This document shows positions 48,093-59,844 of a stretch of DNA of 64,000 bases, in pieces (position 1 is the first letter of the stretch; the number at the start of each line of letters is the position of its first letter). The notes under the pieces were generated by a model that had not been told where the DNA came from, searched no databases, and saw nothing but the letters and a program-made list of their open reading frames with translations. This DNA is from Cucumis sativus. Its lineage: Eukaryota > Streptophyta > Magnoliopsida > Cucurbitales > Cucurbitaceae. Location of the stretch: contig NC_026658.2 in NCBI RefSeq assembly GCF_000004075.3, forward strand, positions 24,540,075-24,604,074, read 5' to 3'. A program made the translations under genes and the position numbers.

Positions 48093-51000
48093 CTAAAAAA
48101 CAAATAGGAAAATCCGGTTTTAGTGAAAAGAAAAGGAGAAATTGAGAGAAACCATAGTGGGTGAGGTTTAATAAGGATCGAAATTGATAAGGAAGAAATG
48201 GGAATTGGGTAATGAGGATTGAGGATTGAGGATGAAAAAAAGAAACGAAAGTTGGGTTTGGAATTGGGGGAAGAGTGGTTAAGACTTAAAGCATAAGTTT
48301 TGAAGGTTTACGAAGAAGACAAGATGAGAATTGAATGCACTTGGATGCTTTTTTCTCCAAATTGACCAACTGTGTCTTCGCCTTGTGTCTTCTTCCCACT
48401 ATCACCAATTTTTCCCCTGTTTGTTTTCACGGACAATTGAAACCTCAACCCCGCTTTAACGCTTATTCTCATTTTCTTATTCCTATACTCCCCCTGTTTG
48501 GATACACCTCCAGCAAACTTTATTCTTTTTCCTTTTTCTTTCTTTCTTTCTCTATTTTACTTATTTTACAATAAATAACATTGTGTGGTCATAGTTGATG
48601 CCAAACCAAATTAATTTCTATTTTATTGCATTTCTAAATTACTACTTATTACTACTCTATTTTCAATTTTCATCCTTACTTTATTTTACTTTTAGTCCCA
48701 ATATTTTGTTTTTCTTGCTTACTATATACCTACGGCTTAAAATAACAAATTTCTCCGATTTCTAGTATTTCAAATGACTTTATTTATCTTTGACTAATTT
48801 AAACTAGGAGTGTGAGAGATATATCGAAACAAAAACCTACCAAACCAAAGTTGGCCAGTCTAAGAAAAGAACATGTTTGGTTGATGTCGTTCTAGTAAAA
48901 ATACAAACTCACTACAATTTTTTTAAAAATTCAAAGTCTTAAACTAACAAAAATCAACTCATTGACTGCCTAACAGTTGGTTTGTGCTCCCTCAAGATCA
49001 AGTTGGTTTAGAAATTAAACTTACTAAACCGTCTTAAACAATAATCTTTGACACCACACTCTAATGAATATCACATATGATGTTCAATTCGGACAATGAC
49101 CACCTCCTACGACTAATTTTGAGGGCCAATTTTGTTAATCATAGTGGCAACCAATTCATTGGGTTTAGTAGTTTTCTTTTAGAGTAATTTATCATAATCT
49201 TTTATAATCATTTATATATTTTAATCAATTTATACAATAATAACAACTTATTTTAGTACTACAATCTTCAACTAAAAAAACACGTTTGATCTTAAACCAT
49301 TATTCTACTTTTGAACAATAGTTTATTATTAATTATATTTTGAGGAACCATATATCTAACTATCTAAATTGATGGTATATTTTATGTATGTCACCATGGT
49401 ACGACGGTGACCAATACTCGAGAACAACTATAACATATATATAAAACTTTTTATACAAAATTACTTTGAAGTTACAAAGGTTTTTTTATATCTTCAAATT
49501 GTGAAAAATTTCTATAAATGAAAGTACAATCGACAAAAAAGTAATAGACGAAAAATGAATGAAGACGATAAAATAGAAGAACATAAATGAAAGTAGTAAG
49601 AAAATAAATATTTTAAAGTATACAACAAGATTGAACAAAACAAAAGATGCAGACTTGAAATGAAAATAAAATCAATTGATTGACATAATGTGTATGAATG
49701 TGCCAGGGTATATGGATCTTTAATAATCATCCCTTTTAGGAAAATAAAATAAAATGAATTTATTTTCTCAATTTGATTTGTTTTATTTATTAATTTAGAC
49801 TTTCCAGTTCTATTTGATTTCATAGTCTCAATAATTCCAAACAGCAATAAATGATTAAGTCATAAAACAAAATTAATGCGGTGTTAATCCGTTCTAACGA
49901 GGTGATAATGCGACAAAAAAAAAAAAAAAGAGAGAGAAAAAAAGTGTACTAATTGTATAATTCTTTTTATAGGAAGGTCGTCGGAAAAGTCCACCAGAAA
50001 TCAACCATCCAAATTAGAGTTAAAAACAACAATGGAAGAGAAGTGACTCTAAATAAGAACAACAAAAAACAGCTTTCATAAACCAAAATTGATGAGCAAC
50101 CACAAACTTACTCGACCTGTAATTCTGTCAACCACGTTTGAGATATATTTTAGTAACATAATTTTACTTGATGTTAATCAAATCGTTAGTTTATCTCGTG
50201 TATAACTATTTTGTTATGATAGGAACTCATATCTTACACATGTTTGTATGATGGTGAGCTCTTTATACGCTTGGCATCTTACTTGATTCTTATGATCTAA
50301 TTGTCTCATATTGTTTTTTAAAGTTGTTTTAAATTTTAAAGATGATTTTTAACCTTTTATAAATTTATGATTGTTTTTCTTTTTTATATAAATCACTAGC
50401 AATTTTAATCTAAAACTAGCGATAAATATTTTAAAAAATAGTTAATTAGTTGTATTATTTCTAGTATTTGGTTATGTATTTGTACAATTATTCATACAAA
50501 ACTCTTAATTTGTAAGGTAGTTTTATCTACTTTTATTTTAGTTTAACATAGAAAGCTTTAATTTAAAATCACTCCAATATCATTTTCTTTCCATTAATAT
50601 TAATAGTTTACGTGTGTTAGATTCTATTGATGTGACAAGATCACACGTATAGTTTATGTTGAGAGCTCTTGAAAATAAATAACGAAAGCAAATGAAAGTT
50701 GAAAAAAATATATGAATGGGTTTAATGTAACCTTATTTAGAGGTTGGGTGATGTGGTTTTGACTTTGGTAGAAAACTACAAGTGTGTTAGGTTGGTTGGT
50801 CATTGGGAGAAAAGAAAAAAGAGAAGCTCCTTCTCTTTACAAAGCCACCAAATATAGAAAATGTTAAATGATAAAACCAATTCCTATAAATAAAATAGTG
50901 ACGTGACTTATAGACTATCAAATAAGATAATCACTCTTAATAATAATAATCTATGGTAGATGATTACGTGACTGTTCTTCTAGATTTTGATAGTCACTAT

Positions 51001-51763
51001 TTTGACGTATTGTCATTTTATTTCATTTTCTCTACTCGTATGGTAGATGATGATGTATGCAATTCATTTGTGTACAAATTTTTATTTTGTAATTTTTGTT
51101 TGGAACAAAATAGAAAATTTAGATGGTGAATAAATAGTAAAAATAAGAAAAGAAGAGAAAGGGAAAGGGGAAAGGTGAAGTGGAAGTGGTTGGGAGTTGG
51201 GAGTAAAGTAACTTTAGAATTGCTTTATATTACAGCTACCGATTCATAATCTTATTGTGCGGTTTTTTGTTTTTTGCCACAAAGATTCCAAGCAATATTT
51301 TCGAGAATCGTTTCCGATAACGATGTTTTTGGCATTACATTATCTCTCTTTTTTTCTTCACTTTTTCTTTCTTTTATCTATTTCCCTTTCCCTTTTCCAC
51401 ACCAAGGAAAATTCAATTCAATCTCTTTTTATTTCTTTATTTTATCTTTTATGGAATTAATGAATGATTACTACTTTGTTTTGCCATAATCTTATTATTA
51501 TTCAATTAAAACACTACTACTAATTCTGCTTACCTGGATCTGTCTTCATTTAACGCTCAGCCCTTATTGGGCCTAACTGGACGAATGGCCCACTAACCCT
51601 TTTTACGTCATCATGATTCATTAATAACTAATAAATGGAAAAATAATTTCACTTTTTCATTTCTTATACCTCTACGTAACCACAAAGGCCATTCTCCTTT
51701 TTCAACAATTATTGTATCTTTAAACTTCTCATTTTTATCCTTCTCCAATACAACTAATTTCAA

Positions 51764-51765
<2 letters not shown>
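48093..51765. other. Spacer upstream of GID2
   Basis: The first several hundred bases are the GID2 5' UTR and promoter. A diverged repeat copy is at 48805-49010. Near 51551-51615 a group of promoter-like motifs occurs (AGCCC, TGGGCC, GGCCCA, TTACGTCATCATG) with no gene seen on either side. Confidence 0.4.
48805..49010. repeat. Diverged dispersed repeat, copy B
   Basis: Partner of the repeat at 46120-46310, same orientation, well diverged. Starts near TCGAAACAAAAACC and includes TCAAAGTCTTAAACTAAC. Confidence 0.45.

Positions 51766-51766
<1 letters not shown>

Positions 51767-51814
<48 letters not shown>
51767..51814. repeat. TA dinucleotide microsatellite, about 23 units
   Basis: An uninterrupted TA run in intergenic sequence. 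Good length-polymorphism candidate. Confidence 0.9.
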
Positions 51815-51817
<3 letters not shown>

Positions 51818-53779
51818 ACTGTGGAAGAAAGCTAATTCATGTTTTTATCAATTTTGTTATTTTTAATTATTTATAACATTCGTAATTAAATTAATTAAAA
51901 ATTTCATGAAGGGAACTTCAACTAATTTTTATTGAATTTGATTTAGAAAAATTATTTGATAAGAGTTTATGGAAATAATTGTCGAATAAACTAGAACTTG
52001 AAAAATAAATATTTTAATATGATGAGAAATTATTTTGTTTCTTAGTTTTTAAGCTATTATTTTTTTTTTAAACTTTTATGGTTGGTTTTAATAAGCAATC
52101 TTGGAATATAATGTGAAACACATACCCACGTTACATGGTGTTTTACATGGCGTTGAAGTTTTATTTGAATGAAAAACATGTAAAATGTTAATTTGAACTA
52201 AATTGAACGACCCCTCACCTCTGTTTTTCATAATTAAACTTCAAATAATACAAATATTCTTTATACTTTTAATAATTGTTCTAAAAAAAATTTATTATAT
52301 ATGTATATATATATATATATATATATGTTTGCAACTAAGTAAAAGTGTTTATTGGGATTGGTTGAGCTTGCCAAAGTCTTTGTCATGTATGAAGATGTGT
52401 CTCAAACTATTGAATTATATCTCAACTAAACTAATTCTTAACCTACATTTTATTTGATTTATGAATGGATCTATGTTAGGAAAGATGTCAGTAAGTAGCA
52501 CTTACAAAAAAAGGAAAAATAAGTTATAATAATTAAGTTTATAGTACACATTTTATTATTTGCGAAAATGACAAAAACGAAGCTAACCCATACATCAAGA
52601 GATAAAATGTCGTAAATATTCTTGTTACTAATATACGTTTGATACATCTTATACACGTCTGATACATCTAATACACCCATTGATACACATGATACCTCTT
52701 GATACACCTGATATATTTGATTAATATACTTAATGCACCTGATACTTTTTTATACATCTGATACCTTTTGATAGACACCTGAAACATTACTAATATATGT
52801 TTGATACACTTGATGCATTGCATATACATTTAGTATTCTCCACTTATACAATTGATTGATTAAATGCACTTGATATGCTTGAAGTTCTACTTATACACTT
52901 GACATACTATTGATATACACTTGTAAACTTGGTTCATATACTTGATAATACTCTAATGAACTCCATAAATTTTGAAAAAACGAAAAATCACGTAGTAAGT
53001 ATATTAACCAACTAATTCATATAATATAAGTATATCACAACACTGATATACAAAACTAAAACAAAGTAAAATCAAAACAAAATTAATGTAAAAATAAAAC
53101 AAAATAATTTAGAATCAAATTCAACTCAAATACACATCGAAGAAAAGTAAAAAAAAATCATAGATGAAGTTAAATTACTTTGATCAACCACCATTGTATT
53201 TCATATTACAATTATTGTACTATTGACATTCTAAAATTAAAATTAAGACAAAAATAAAATAAAATAACTTTTATAGTATAAGAATAAACAAATAGTTATG
53301 GTGTTAAGTGAGAGAATAAATAAATAATGAGTAAGACATTAAAAGTAGAAAAATAAATAAGTTATTGAACAGTAGTTTAGAAATAATAATAAAAATTTTG
53401 TCATATTTGCACCATTCTAAAACAATACGATATAATTGTTATATCATATTATCAAAATGTTATTCCATACAATTTTGGTTGCAGTAACCCATCCATGTTG
53501 TAGTGATGTCAATTCCAAATACCCTCTTTCTCTTTTGAATAAATTCTCTTAACCTTAAACCCAAATTATGTCCCGACTTTAAAAAGTTTCCAAAGCCAAC
53601 ATATTATATTATTAGATGCTTCTCTAACACCAAACAAACAGAATCTATACCTTAGCGTCCATTTTAATCAACAAATTAGATTAACTTCTTCCAATAATTC
53701 CATTTTATGAAACTCTCATATTCAAATTATCAGTTCACACCCATCTGACCATCATCAACAAAATTATATGTTCAAGGAC
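51815..53779. other. AT-rich spacer with degenerate minisatellite
   Basis: No gene. A second TA run lies at 52296-52325. A degenerate TGATACACCT-like repeat occupies 52625-52935. The rest is A-rich. Confidence 0.45.
52625..52935. repeat. Degenerate decamer minisatellite (TGATACACCT-like)
   Basis: The phrase TGATACAYYT or TTATACAYYT recurs about every 10-20 bases, for example TGATACATC, AATACACCC, TGATACACA and TGATACACC. Decay increases towards the right. It is too regular to be chance. Confidence 0.7.
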
Positions 53780-53857
53780 TTAGCTAGAATTATTGGGATG
53801 AAGCAGAGCCACAACCGCCATCACCAGAAGAAGAATGATGATCAGGACGGACTTCAT
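53780..53857 (-). CDS. Possible tiny hydrophobic peptide (25 aa) behind a TATA box
   Basis: An ATG-initiated frame of 25 codons begins MKSV and is nearly all hydrophobic (LIIILLLVMAVVALL) with a short polar end (HPNNSS). It could be a signal peptide or single membrane helix. A long TATA run on the same strand (53940-53957) ends about 85 bases upstream, right for a core promoter. No family recognised. The frame is open upstream of the ATG, but that part lacks protein-like composition. It may also be the first coding piece of a gene not otherwise seen. Confidence 0.25.
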   Translation of the reverse strand: MKSVLIIILLLVMAVVALLHPNNSS

Positions 53858-53939
53858 TTTCCGACGAGTCGTACTTCCCCAATGTCGTTTGAAAAAGAAC
53901 AAACAATAATCTATATATGAAACTTTAAATATACGTGTG

Positions 53940-53957
53940 TATATATATATATATAGG
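53940..53957 (-). promoter_or_regulatory. TATA-rich core-promoter candidate
   Basis: On the minus strand CCCTATATATATATATATAC, about 85-100 bases before the 25-codon ORF. The C-flanked start is like real plant TATA boxes, but a simple TA repeat cannot be excluded. Confidence 0.35.
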
Positions 53958-55167
53958 GTAAGAGAAAGGGAGTGACCCACTTTACAAAAACCAAAATCCA
54001 ATTCCAATATTTGCTTCGTTACTAAATTTTTGTTTTGGACGGAAACATTTGAAAAGTGAGGAAGTGGGTGAGGTTTGGCTTGGCTTGGCCCCATGTTTAT
54101 TGGATTAATGTCGTTGAATGTCAAAACTATGACCATTCCACTGGACGGCTCAATCTGAACCACCCGTGAGTCACAGGACAAATCCAACAATGCTGCCCCC
54201 ACCCCCCGTGGCAACCGTCGGCCGTTCAAATCTTAACCCGTTTCCCATCGTCCGTCAATAACGTTAACTCTCGACTCTAATACACAATCATGGGTAAAAG
54301 GGTCTCGTGTGAGATGATCATGATTATGATTTACATGTTCAAAAGTGTAGGTTTTGATTAAAAACAAATTAAATGGCACGTAAATTATGGCCTAAGGTTT
54401 GAAGTTAAGTATTATGGATTAATATGGATATGAATGGAAATTTTAAGGGATTGATTTATGGGAGAGTGTCTGCTGAGAAGTGACAAAGGAAGCGTGCAGA
54501 TTTTTCTATATTGTCATCTTTGAAGTTAAAATGTTGGAACGCTTTGAAGTTTGACGGTTGAAAAGAAAGGTGTATTTTGCTTTTTCCATTGAAACCAGTT
54601 GTTGCATTTACATTTTGAAGTGTCTGTGTAATTTTGTTTTTGCCACAGGTTTTGTTCAACTTCACACCAATAACAAATACTGTTGGACAGTCCCTTTCCC
54701 CCTTTTTTTGTTTCTGATTATATAGTTTAACCTATATCAATGAAGAGATCCACCCATTGTGTCGGTGTTGTACATATATTCAACAAAAGGTTGGGTTACT
54801 TGATAACAATTCTCTACATTTGGTGTGTGACAACCTTCACAATAAGGCCGTATATGAATTAAACACTTATTTATGCATGAAATGGACATTATTATGTGAT
54901 TGTTGAGACCCTCTAAAGACGATGAACAAAAAATGAAATTTATTCCGTCAATCAAACTAAAACTTTCTTTACATTAGTAGAAAAGAAAAATTAGTTAAAC
55001 CTATTTTGTGCAACCAAATACAGTTGTCCAATAAAAAAATAATATAAAAGAAAGAGATCGATACATGATACGAGGTGCAACAAAGGTACACTTAACCAAA
55101 ATAAAAGGAAAGAAGATTAATGTAATGGTCCTAATAGATGAGGCCTAGGGAGGAATGTTTTTTAAAG

Positions 55168-55282
55168 AGATTTCCTACATTCAATAAGTATAGGAATGAG
55201 ATTTTTCATCTTTTGAGGATTTTTTAATAGATTTCCTACTTCCAATAAGTTTAGTAATGAGATTTACTCGTCTTTTGAGGTG
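55168..55282. repeat. 61-bp tandem repeat, two diverged copies
   Basis: AGATTTCCTACATTCAATAA at 55168 and AGATTTCCTACTTCCAATAA at 55229 begin the two units; both end in TCTTTTGAGG. Confidence 0.8.
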
Positions 55283-55965
55283 TGATAGAAAAAAGTACCA
55301 CAAGCGTAAAAAATGATCAAATACTACTTTGATCATGTAATTTTTCAATTTTAGTTATTGTGGATAGTACTGTTTTTTTTTTCTAAAAGGGAACGTGGGA
55401 GGGACGTGGATGAAGGTTGTTGTCAAATCCACCCAGCTCAATTCCAAGACTTAATTTTAGGTGAAAAGTTACATTTGAATTTGTTGAATTCAATCAAATA
55501 AAAACAAAACATTTCAATTTCTTCATACCGTCGGAGTTTTCTCCTTCATAACTAAACCATCCCCCACTAACCGGCAATACTTGGAATTTTTGTCTACCTC
55601 AATTCACATTAATGACCAAAAGTTTAGATGTTGAAATTCTTCTACTAAAAGTATATACTCTTAACATAATTTTAGATGAAACTACATAGCTATCAAATAG
55701 TATCGAAAACTTGTTGTGGAAGCCAAATAAAAGAGAATTGATAAAAACGCATGAACTTTGTTTTTCGATTTAAGCGCCAAAGTCAACTTCCCAACAGCAT
55801 TCCTCCCAATGGATACACATTTGACAATACAAATCCCTTAGCTTTCACGAGTCTTTGAAAATCCTTAAAATATTAAACATCAGCAGAGTCAAATAATCAC
55901 ACGTAATTGGTATTTAACCACCGTTCCCATTCTTCACAATCCAAAATTAAGCTCATCCTTCACCC

Positions 55966-55973
55966 TATATATA
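55966..55973 (+). promoter_or_regulatory. TATA box of the PIP-type peptide gene
   Basis: TATATATA in the context CACCCTATATATACACC, 94 bases before the start codon. Confidence 0.65.
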
Positions 55974-56059
55974 CACCAAATTATTCCTCATTCTCCTACT
56001 CAGAATCACCAAACTCAGCACCTCAACGGCAACCTGAAGAATAAGCAAAAGGGAGATCA

Positions 56060-56326
56060 ATGGCAATGAAATTAAGCACTAAAAGTATCTGTTTTGTTGT
56101 GGGTGTTCTGTTAATGATGGCTTCCACCCATTTTCTAATTGTTGAAGGCAGAGTTTTGAGATCAGAAGAAGAGAAGTTAGCTGATATGAAGGAGAGAATG
56201 GAAGGTGTGAAGCCAATTGTACTCGTGGACGAAGCTAATTCATTAAGTAGCAGTAGTCGCAGTTCGTTTAGGAGTTTGAGTTTCGTGTTGGCGTCTGGGC
56301 CCAGTAAAAAGGGACCTGGGCATTAA
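56060..56326 (+). CDS. Secreted peptide precursor, PIP/PIPL type (SGPS...GH)
   Basis: A single-exon frame of 88 residues. Residues 1-30 are a signal peptide (SICFVVGVLLMMASTHFL core, cleavage probably after VEG). A variable charged and Ser-rich spacer follows (about 31-76). The C-terminus is LASGPSKKGPGH, residues 77-88, which is the SGPS core plus GxGH end of PAMP-induced secreted peptides (PIP/PIPL). In Arabidopsis, mature PIP1 and PIP2 are perceived by the receptor kinase RLK7 and amplify immunity; relatives act in stress and root growth. The peptide ends exactly at the stop, as in the family, and proline hydroxylation is likely. Two W-box cores and a TATA box lie upstream, fitting WRKY-driven induction. 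CEP- and IDA-type peptides are less likely because of the SGPS core. Confidence 0.85.
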   Translation: MAMKLSTKSICFVVGVLLMMASTHFLIVEGRVLRSEEEKLADMKERMEGVKPIVLVDEANSLSSSSRSSFRSLSFVLASGPSKKGPGH

Positions 56327-59300
56327 CCATTTTTGCCAATTTCTTCTTCATTCTATTGTTATTGTATACTGATTCTGCACAAAATTAGAGGCTTTTTGTA
56401 TTAGTTCTAGCGAGGGAAGTTTTGTTTTGTTTCTTCATTGATTTAAATAACAGAGTTTCATGATGAAGAGCAACGTTAAATTCTCATTACAAAGCAAGGG
56501 AATGGAAGAAAAGCGAGGAATTTGGGGGAATATGTTTCTGTTCTTGGTAAAAGACAGATGGTTGATATGAAAACAAAGTGAAAGGGATTGGGGAAATCGA
56601 GGATTTGTCTGACCAATTCTTCGTTTATATTTGCAATTTGAGATGCATTAATACTTGGGAATCCCCTGTTTTGTGGACTTAGTGTTTGATGACTTCAAAT
56701 TTAGAATCTTTATTTTTTAAACCTTCATTTCTTTTTATATTTTTAAATTTTTCATAAACTAAAATTTATAGTACACTGTATTCAAATCTAATGAAATGTA
56801 AAGATCGTTTGTTTAAAAAACTAAAAGTACAAGTTAATAAACAAAACTATTGATTAAATAAAAGTATAAAATAAAACTAATATAAATGAAAAATAACTCC
56901 AAACGCAAATCTTCTTACTATGCTTAAAAGTACACTTCAACTAACTAATATGAACATGTTTTGATGGTTAAAATGGTAATAAGTATTCACGGTTCAAAAT
57001 GCTTAAAAATACATTTTAAATTGATCTTCAAATTTATATAATTGTATAAATCATAACATTTTGATATAATTACGACTAGAATAGAAAGATATCTAAAAGT
57101 TGATTTAGTCGTAAGTTCATTTGGTCCAAAAGAGTTATTCAAATTCAATCTAACAAATAGCTAAATAGCTAGGTTGGGAAAGCCCAATCAAACTTCTTAG
57201 TTTAAGCTAAGCTTGAAGACCTCTCGAGCCTGTTGAGGAAGCCGAGCAATTGCAAATAACTTAAAGTATTAGTATATATAATATTTAGAAAAATTGTAAA
57301 TTATCAAAGTCTATTACTTCAAAACTTGGTTATATCACTTGCAAACTTTTTTATATTTGCATTTTTCTTTAATGTTCCTATACACTAAATTATTATCAAT
57401 AACATTACTACCCATTACCACTCGATTTTGGCTGGGTACCACACACCTACACTGTTAAACAAAGGCAAAGCATATTTACACTGATCCTGGAGACGTCCAG
57501 TTTCAAAATGCATCATGTTCCTATAAATAAACCAAACACTTATATTACCCCCATGATGTCAGAGTTCATTTAGTTTCTCATTGTAATAACTCAACCTGCT
57601 TCATTTATGTAGAGAAAGGAAGTAAATCAATGGTAGAAGTGAATATGTATTACGTGTGTGCTATTACTATGTCCATATCTACATATTATCATCAATAATT
57701 TGTAAACCTGCTGTATCCCAATGACATTGATGTAGTCTGGTGGAAAAATGTAGTACAACCTAAAAATTTAATGTAACAAAGCACACATGACTTTTCGATT
57801 ACTTGAAGGCCTATAACATCACAAACTTCTCTCCATGGACTTTGAACTCGTTGGAGCTTTCTCACTATTCTTCAATTATAGGGAACTTGGAACCTGACGA
57901 ATGTATAGAATGTAAACTAACAAGTCATAGTCCCACATCAATAGGACGTATAGATAAACTTGATAGAAATTCTAATACTTCCAAGATTACTGATACTCAT
58001 ATCATGCCAAATGAAAATGAACTAGTCTACAAGATCTAGTGAAGCATGACTGAGAAGTATACAGGGAAAAATTCATGGCAATAAAATTCTTGGATGGAGA
58101 AAAAAGAGCACAAAGAGGAAAGTTCAGTAGCAACACTGATGTCCATATTAAGAATGGAAGAGAATAAGAAGTCACAAAGGAGAAACAGAGAGTAAATAAG
58201 ACAAATTTATCATACTGATCCATGCGCGGACTAGCAAACCTTATGCATGTAGTTTTAAGTTTTCACATGTTACCGAAATAGTTGAGCAAACCTCATGAAA
58301 CAATTTTTTTGGCAATCAAGAAGATGATGAGAAACAAAGTAAAAAGAGAGCCTTGATATAACACTATACATAACAACAAATTGTTGAACAAAATCTCACC
58401 CAATGTTAAAATATCAAGCTGGGGTTATGTTCCAAGAGATCGAGAGAATCTTGCCACATTTTGATTACTGATAACAGCCACCAGAATTTTGCAGGCAGGC
58501 ATGTTTCTCTTAAGTTAGAAGTATGCATCATACCAATTTGATCATACAACACAGACACAGGTATAAACAGAGTGAGAAAGATTATTGTACCTGTACGAAT
58601 ATCCATGGTATCAAGATGAAAACATGACATGGCCTGCCGACCAGAGATTATGACACAAAAGAACGGCAATAGAACTTGCACAAGCAACTTGAGGAGTGCA
58701 TTCCCAAAGATGCATTTTTTTTCCACCAGGAGTCAAGATAGGGTTAAAATGTGCTTCAATCAATACCCAGGTTCAAAACCAAAAACCACCCTTAAACATC
58801 AGAAAATTTTCATTTTTCCACCATGAACTACAAGGTTCAAAACACCGATGTAACGAATATAAATATAACACAAGAAAGGAAATCTTAGTTGCGGTATTTT
58901 CCATTGCCACCTAAAACTAAAAGCGATTCCCACCTATCTAATTTCTTATAGATGGCAATGTACTACAATTAAAGCCCTAATTCTACTCGGCCACCAAACA
59001 ACCAGAGCCGTAGCAACGAAACAAAAAGAAAAACCCTATGTAAGGAAATGAACCATTAAACGAGACAGGGATAACGAGTTAGCCACATTCTAATCAAAAC
59101 ATGTCTAGGAAAAGAAGATCATGGACAAATTATGTATGAAAAACGCAACTTTAGATTGTAAGAATATATAAAATAGACAGAAAAGCATAAAATGAGTCAA
59201 GATATAAGGGGGCGGGGGACCTAGACGTTCAGATTAAAAGGTAATAATTCTCATGTAAACATCACAGATTCATACGCAATACAAACAGATATCCGTAGAA

Positions 59301-59364
59301 GAAACCCTCAAAAACCATTCTGAAAACCTAATTCACATTCTACGAGAACAAAGTCCTAGACGAA
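56327..59364. other. Spacer between PIP-type peptide and WPP genes
   Basis: Peptide-gene 3' UTR on the left, WPP 3' UTR on the right. AT-rich between 56700 and 57420, more mixed from 57420 to 59300. A 106-codon minus frame at 58406-58726 is hydrophobic but lacks family features and may be UTR or chance. No repeat or RNA gene recognised. Confidence 0.4.
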
Positions 59365-59844
59365 TTAGGATTCTTCAACAGATGGGGTTTCCTCGTTAGT
59401 GGTGGTCGATACAACAGGAGGTGACGAACCGTTTTCAGCTGTAGAATCAGATGCCGCTCTGGCCTTGACAGTCTCGAGCGTACGCTTGCTGATCTCCCTA
59501 GAATAGAGTTGAAGGATCTCGATTCCATCGTCGTCGGCACTGGCTTTACCAGCAGCGAAAGAGTAGGCTTCTTCCTCTATAAGACGAGCTGCTTCGGCGG
59601 CCTCTTCTTGGGGTACAGTGCCATAGCGCTTGGAGAGAACAGAAGGGTTGGAGAGGGTCTCAATGAGGCGTTTGATGACAGCGTCACGGGTGCGTTGGGA
59701 AGGAGGCCAAATGCTGAAGGAGGTGTTGAAAGATTTGGGTGATTTGGTTGATTCCTTAGCCTGATCTCCAACTTGGGAATCCGTTGGAGGGGTGGGAGAA
59801 TCGTGTTCGGTGGGGGTGCCGGCGGCGATCTGAGGGTCAGACAT
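59365..59844 (-). CDS. WPP-domain protein (MFP1 attachment factor / WPP1-2 type)
   Basis: Intronless, 159 residues. An acidic, Pro/Ser-rich N-terminus of about 42 residues leads into the WPP domain (about 43-130): FSIWPPSQRTRDAVIKRL with the name-giving Trp-Pro-Pro at 46-48, then NPSVLSKRYGTVPQEEAAEA, and IEEEAYSFAAG. The tail is Ser/Thr/Glu-rich. The domain targets proteins to the plant nuclear envelope through WIT/WIP partners and is shared with RanGAP. Small WPP proteins such as tomato MAF1 and Arabidopsis WPP1/2 also sit at the Golgi and cell plate and affect root mitosis. Length and architecture match them. A plus frame at 59509-59742 is a shadow. Confidence 0.92.
   Translation of the reverse strand: MSDPQIAAGTPTEHDSPTPPTDSQVGDQAKESTKSPKSFNTSFSIWPPSQRTRDAVIKRLIETLSNPSVLSKRYGTVPQEEAAEAARLIEEEAYSFAAGKASADDDGIEILQLYSREISKRTLETVKARAASDSTAENGSSPPVVSTTTNEETPSVEES

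Larger units (their letters stand above)
53958..56059. other. Spacer and promoter region of the PIP-type peptide gene
   Basis: No gene in 53958-55700. A 61-base tandem repeat is at 55168-55282. The last 280 bases are the peptide-gene promoter with W-box cores AGTCAA at 55781-55786 and 55887-55892 and a TATA box at 55966-55973. Confidence 0.5.

Noticed and set aside
47724-48107. Plus-strand frames of 95-127 codons opposite GID2
   Set aside because: Antisense shadows of a GC-richer intronless coding region; translations lack domain features.
53858-54229. N-terminal part of a 149-codon minus frame ending in the 25-codon peptide
   Set aside because: It runs through a TA repeat and the probable promoter, and has no ATG or composition to support coding. 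Only the last 25 codons were kept as a candidate.
58406-58726. 106-codon hydrophobic minus frame
   Set aside because: Looks membrane-like, but no family is recognised and it lies downstream of the WPP gene where a 3' UTR is expected. Not strong enough to call.
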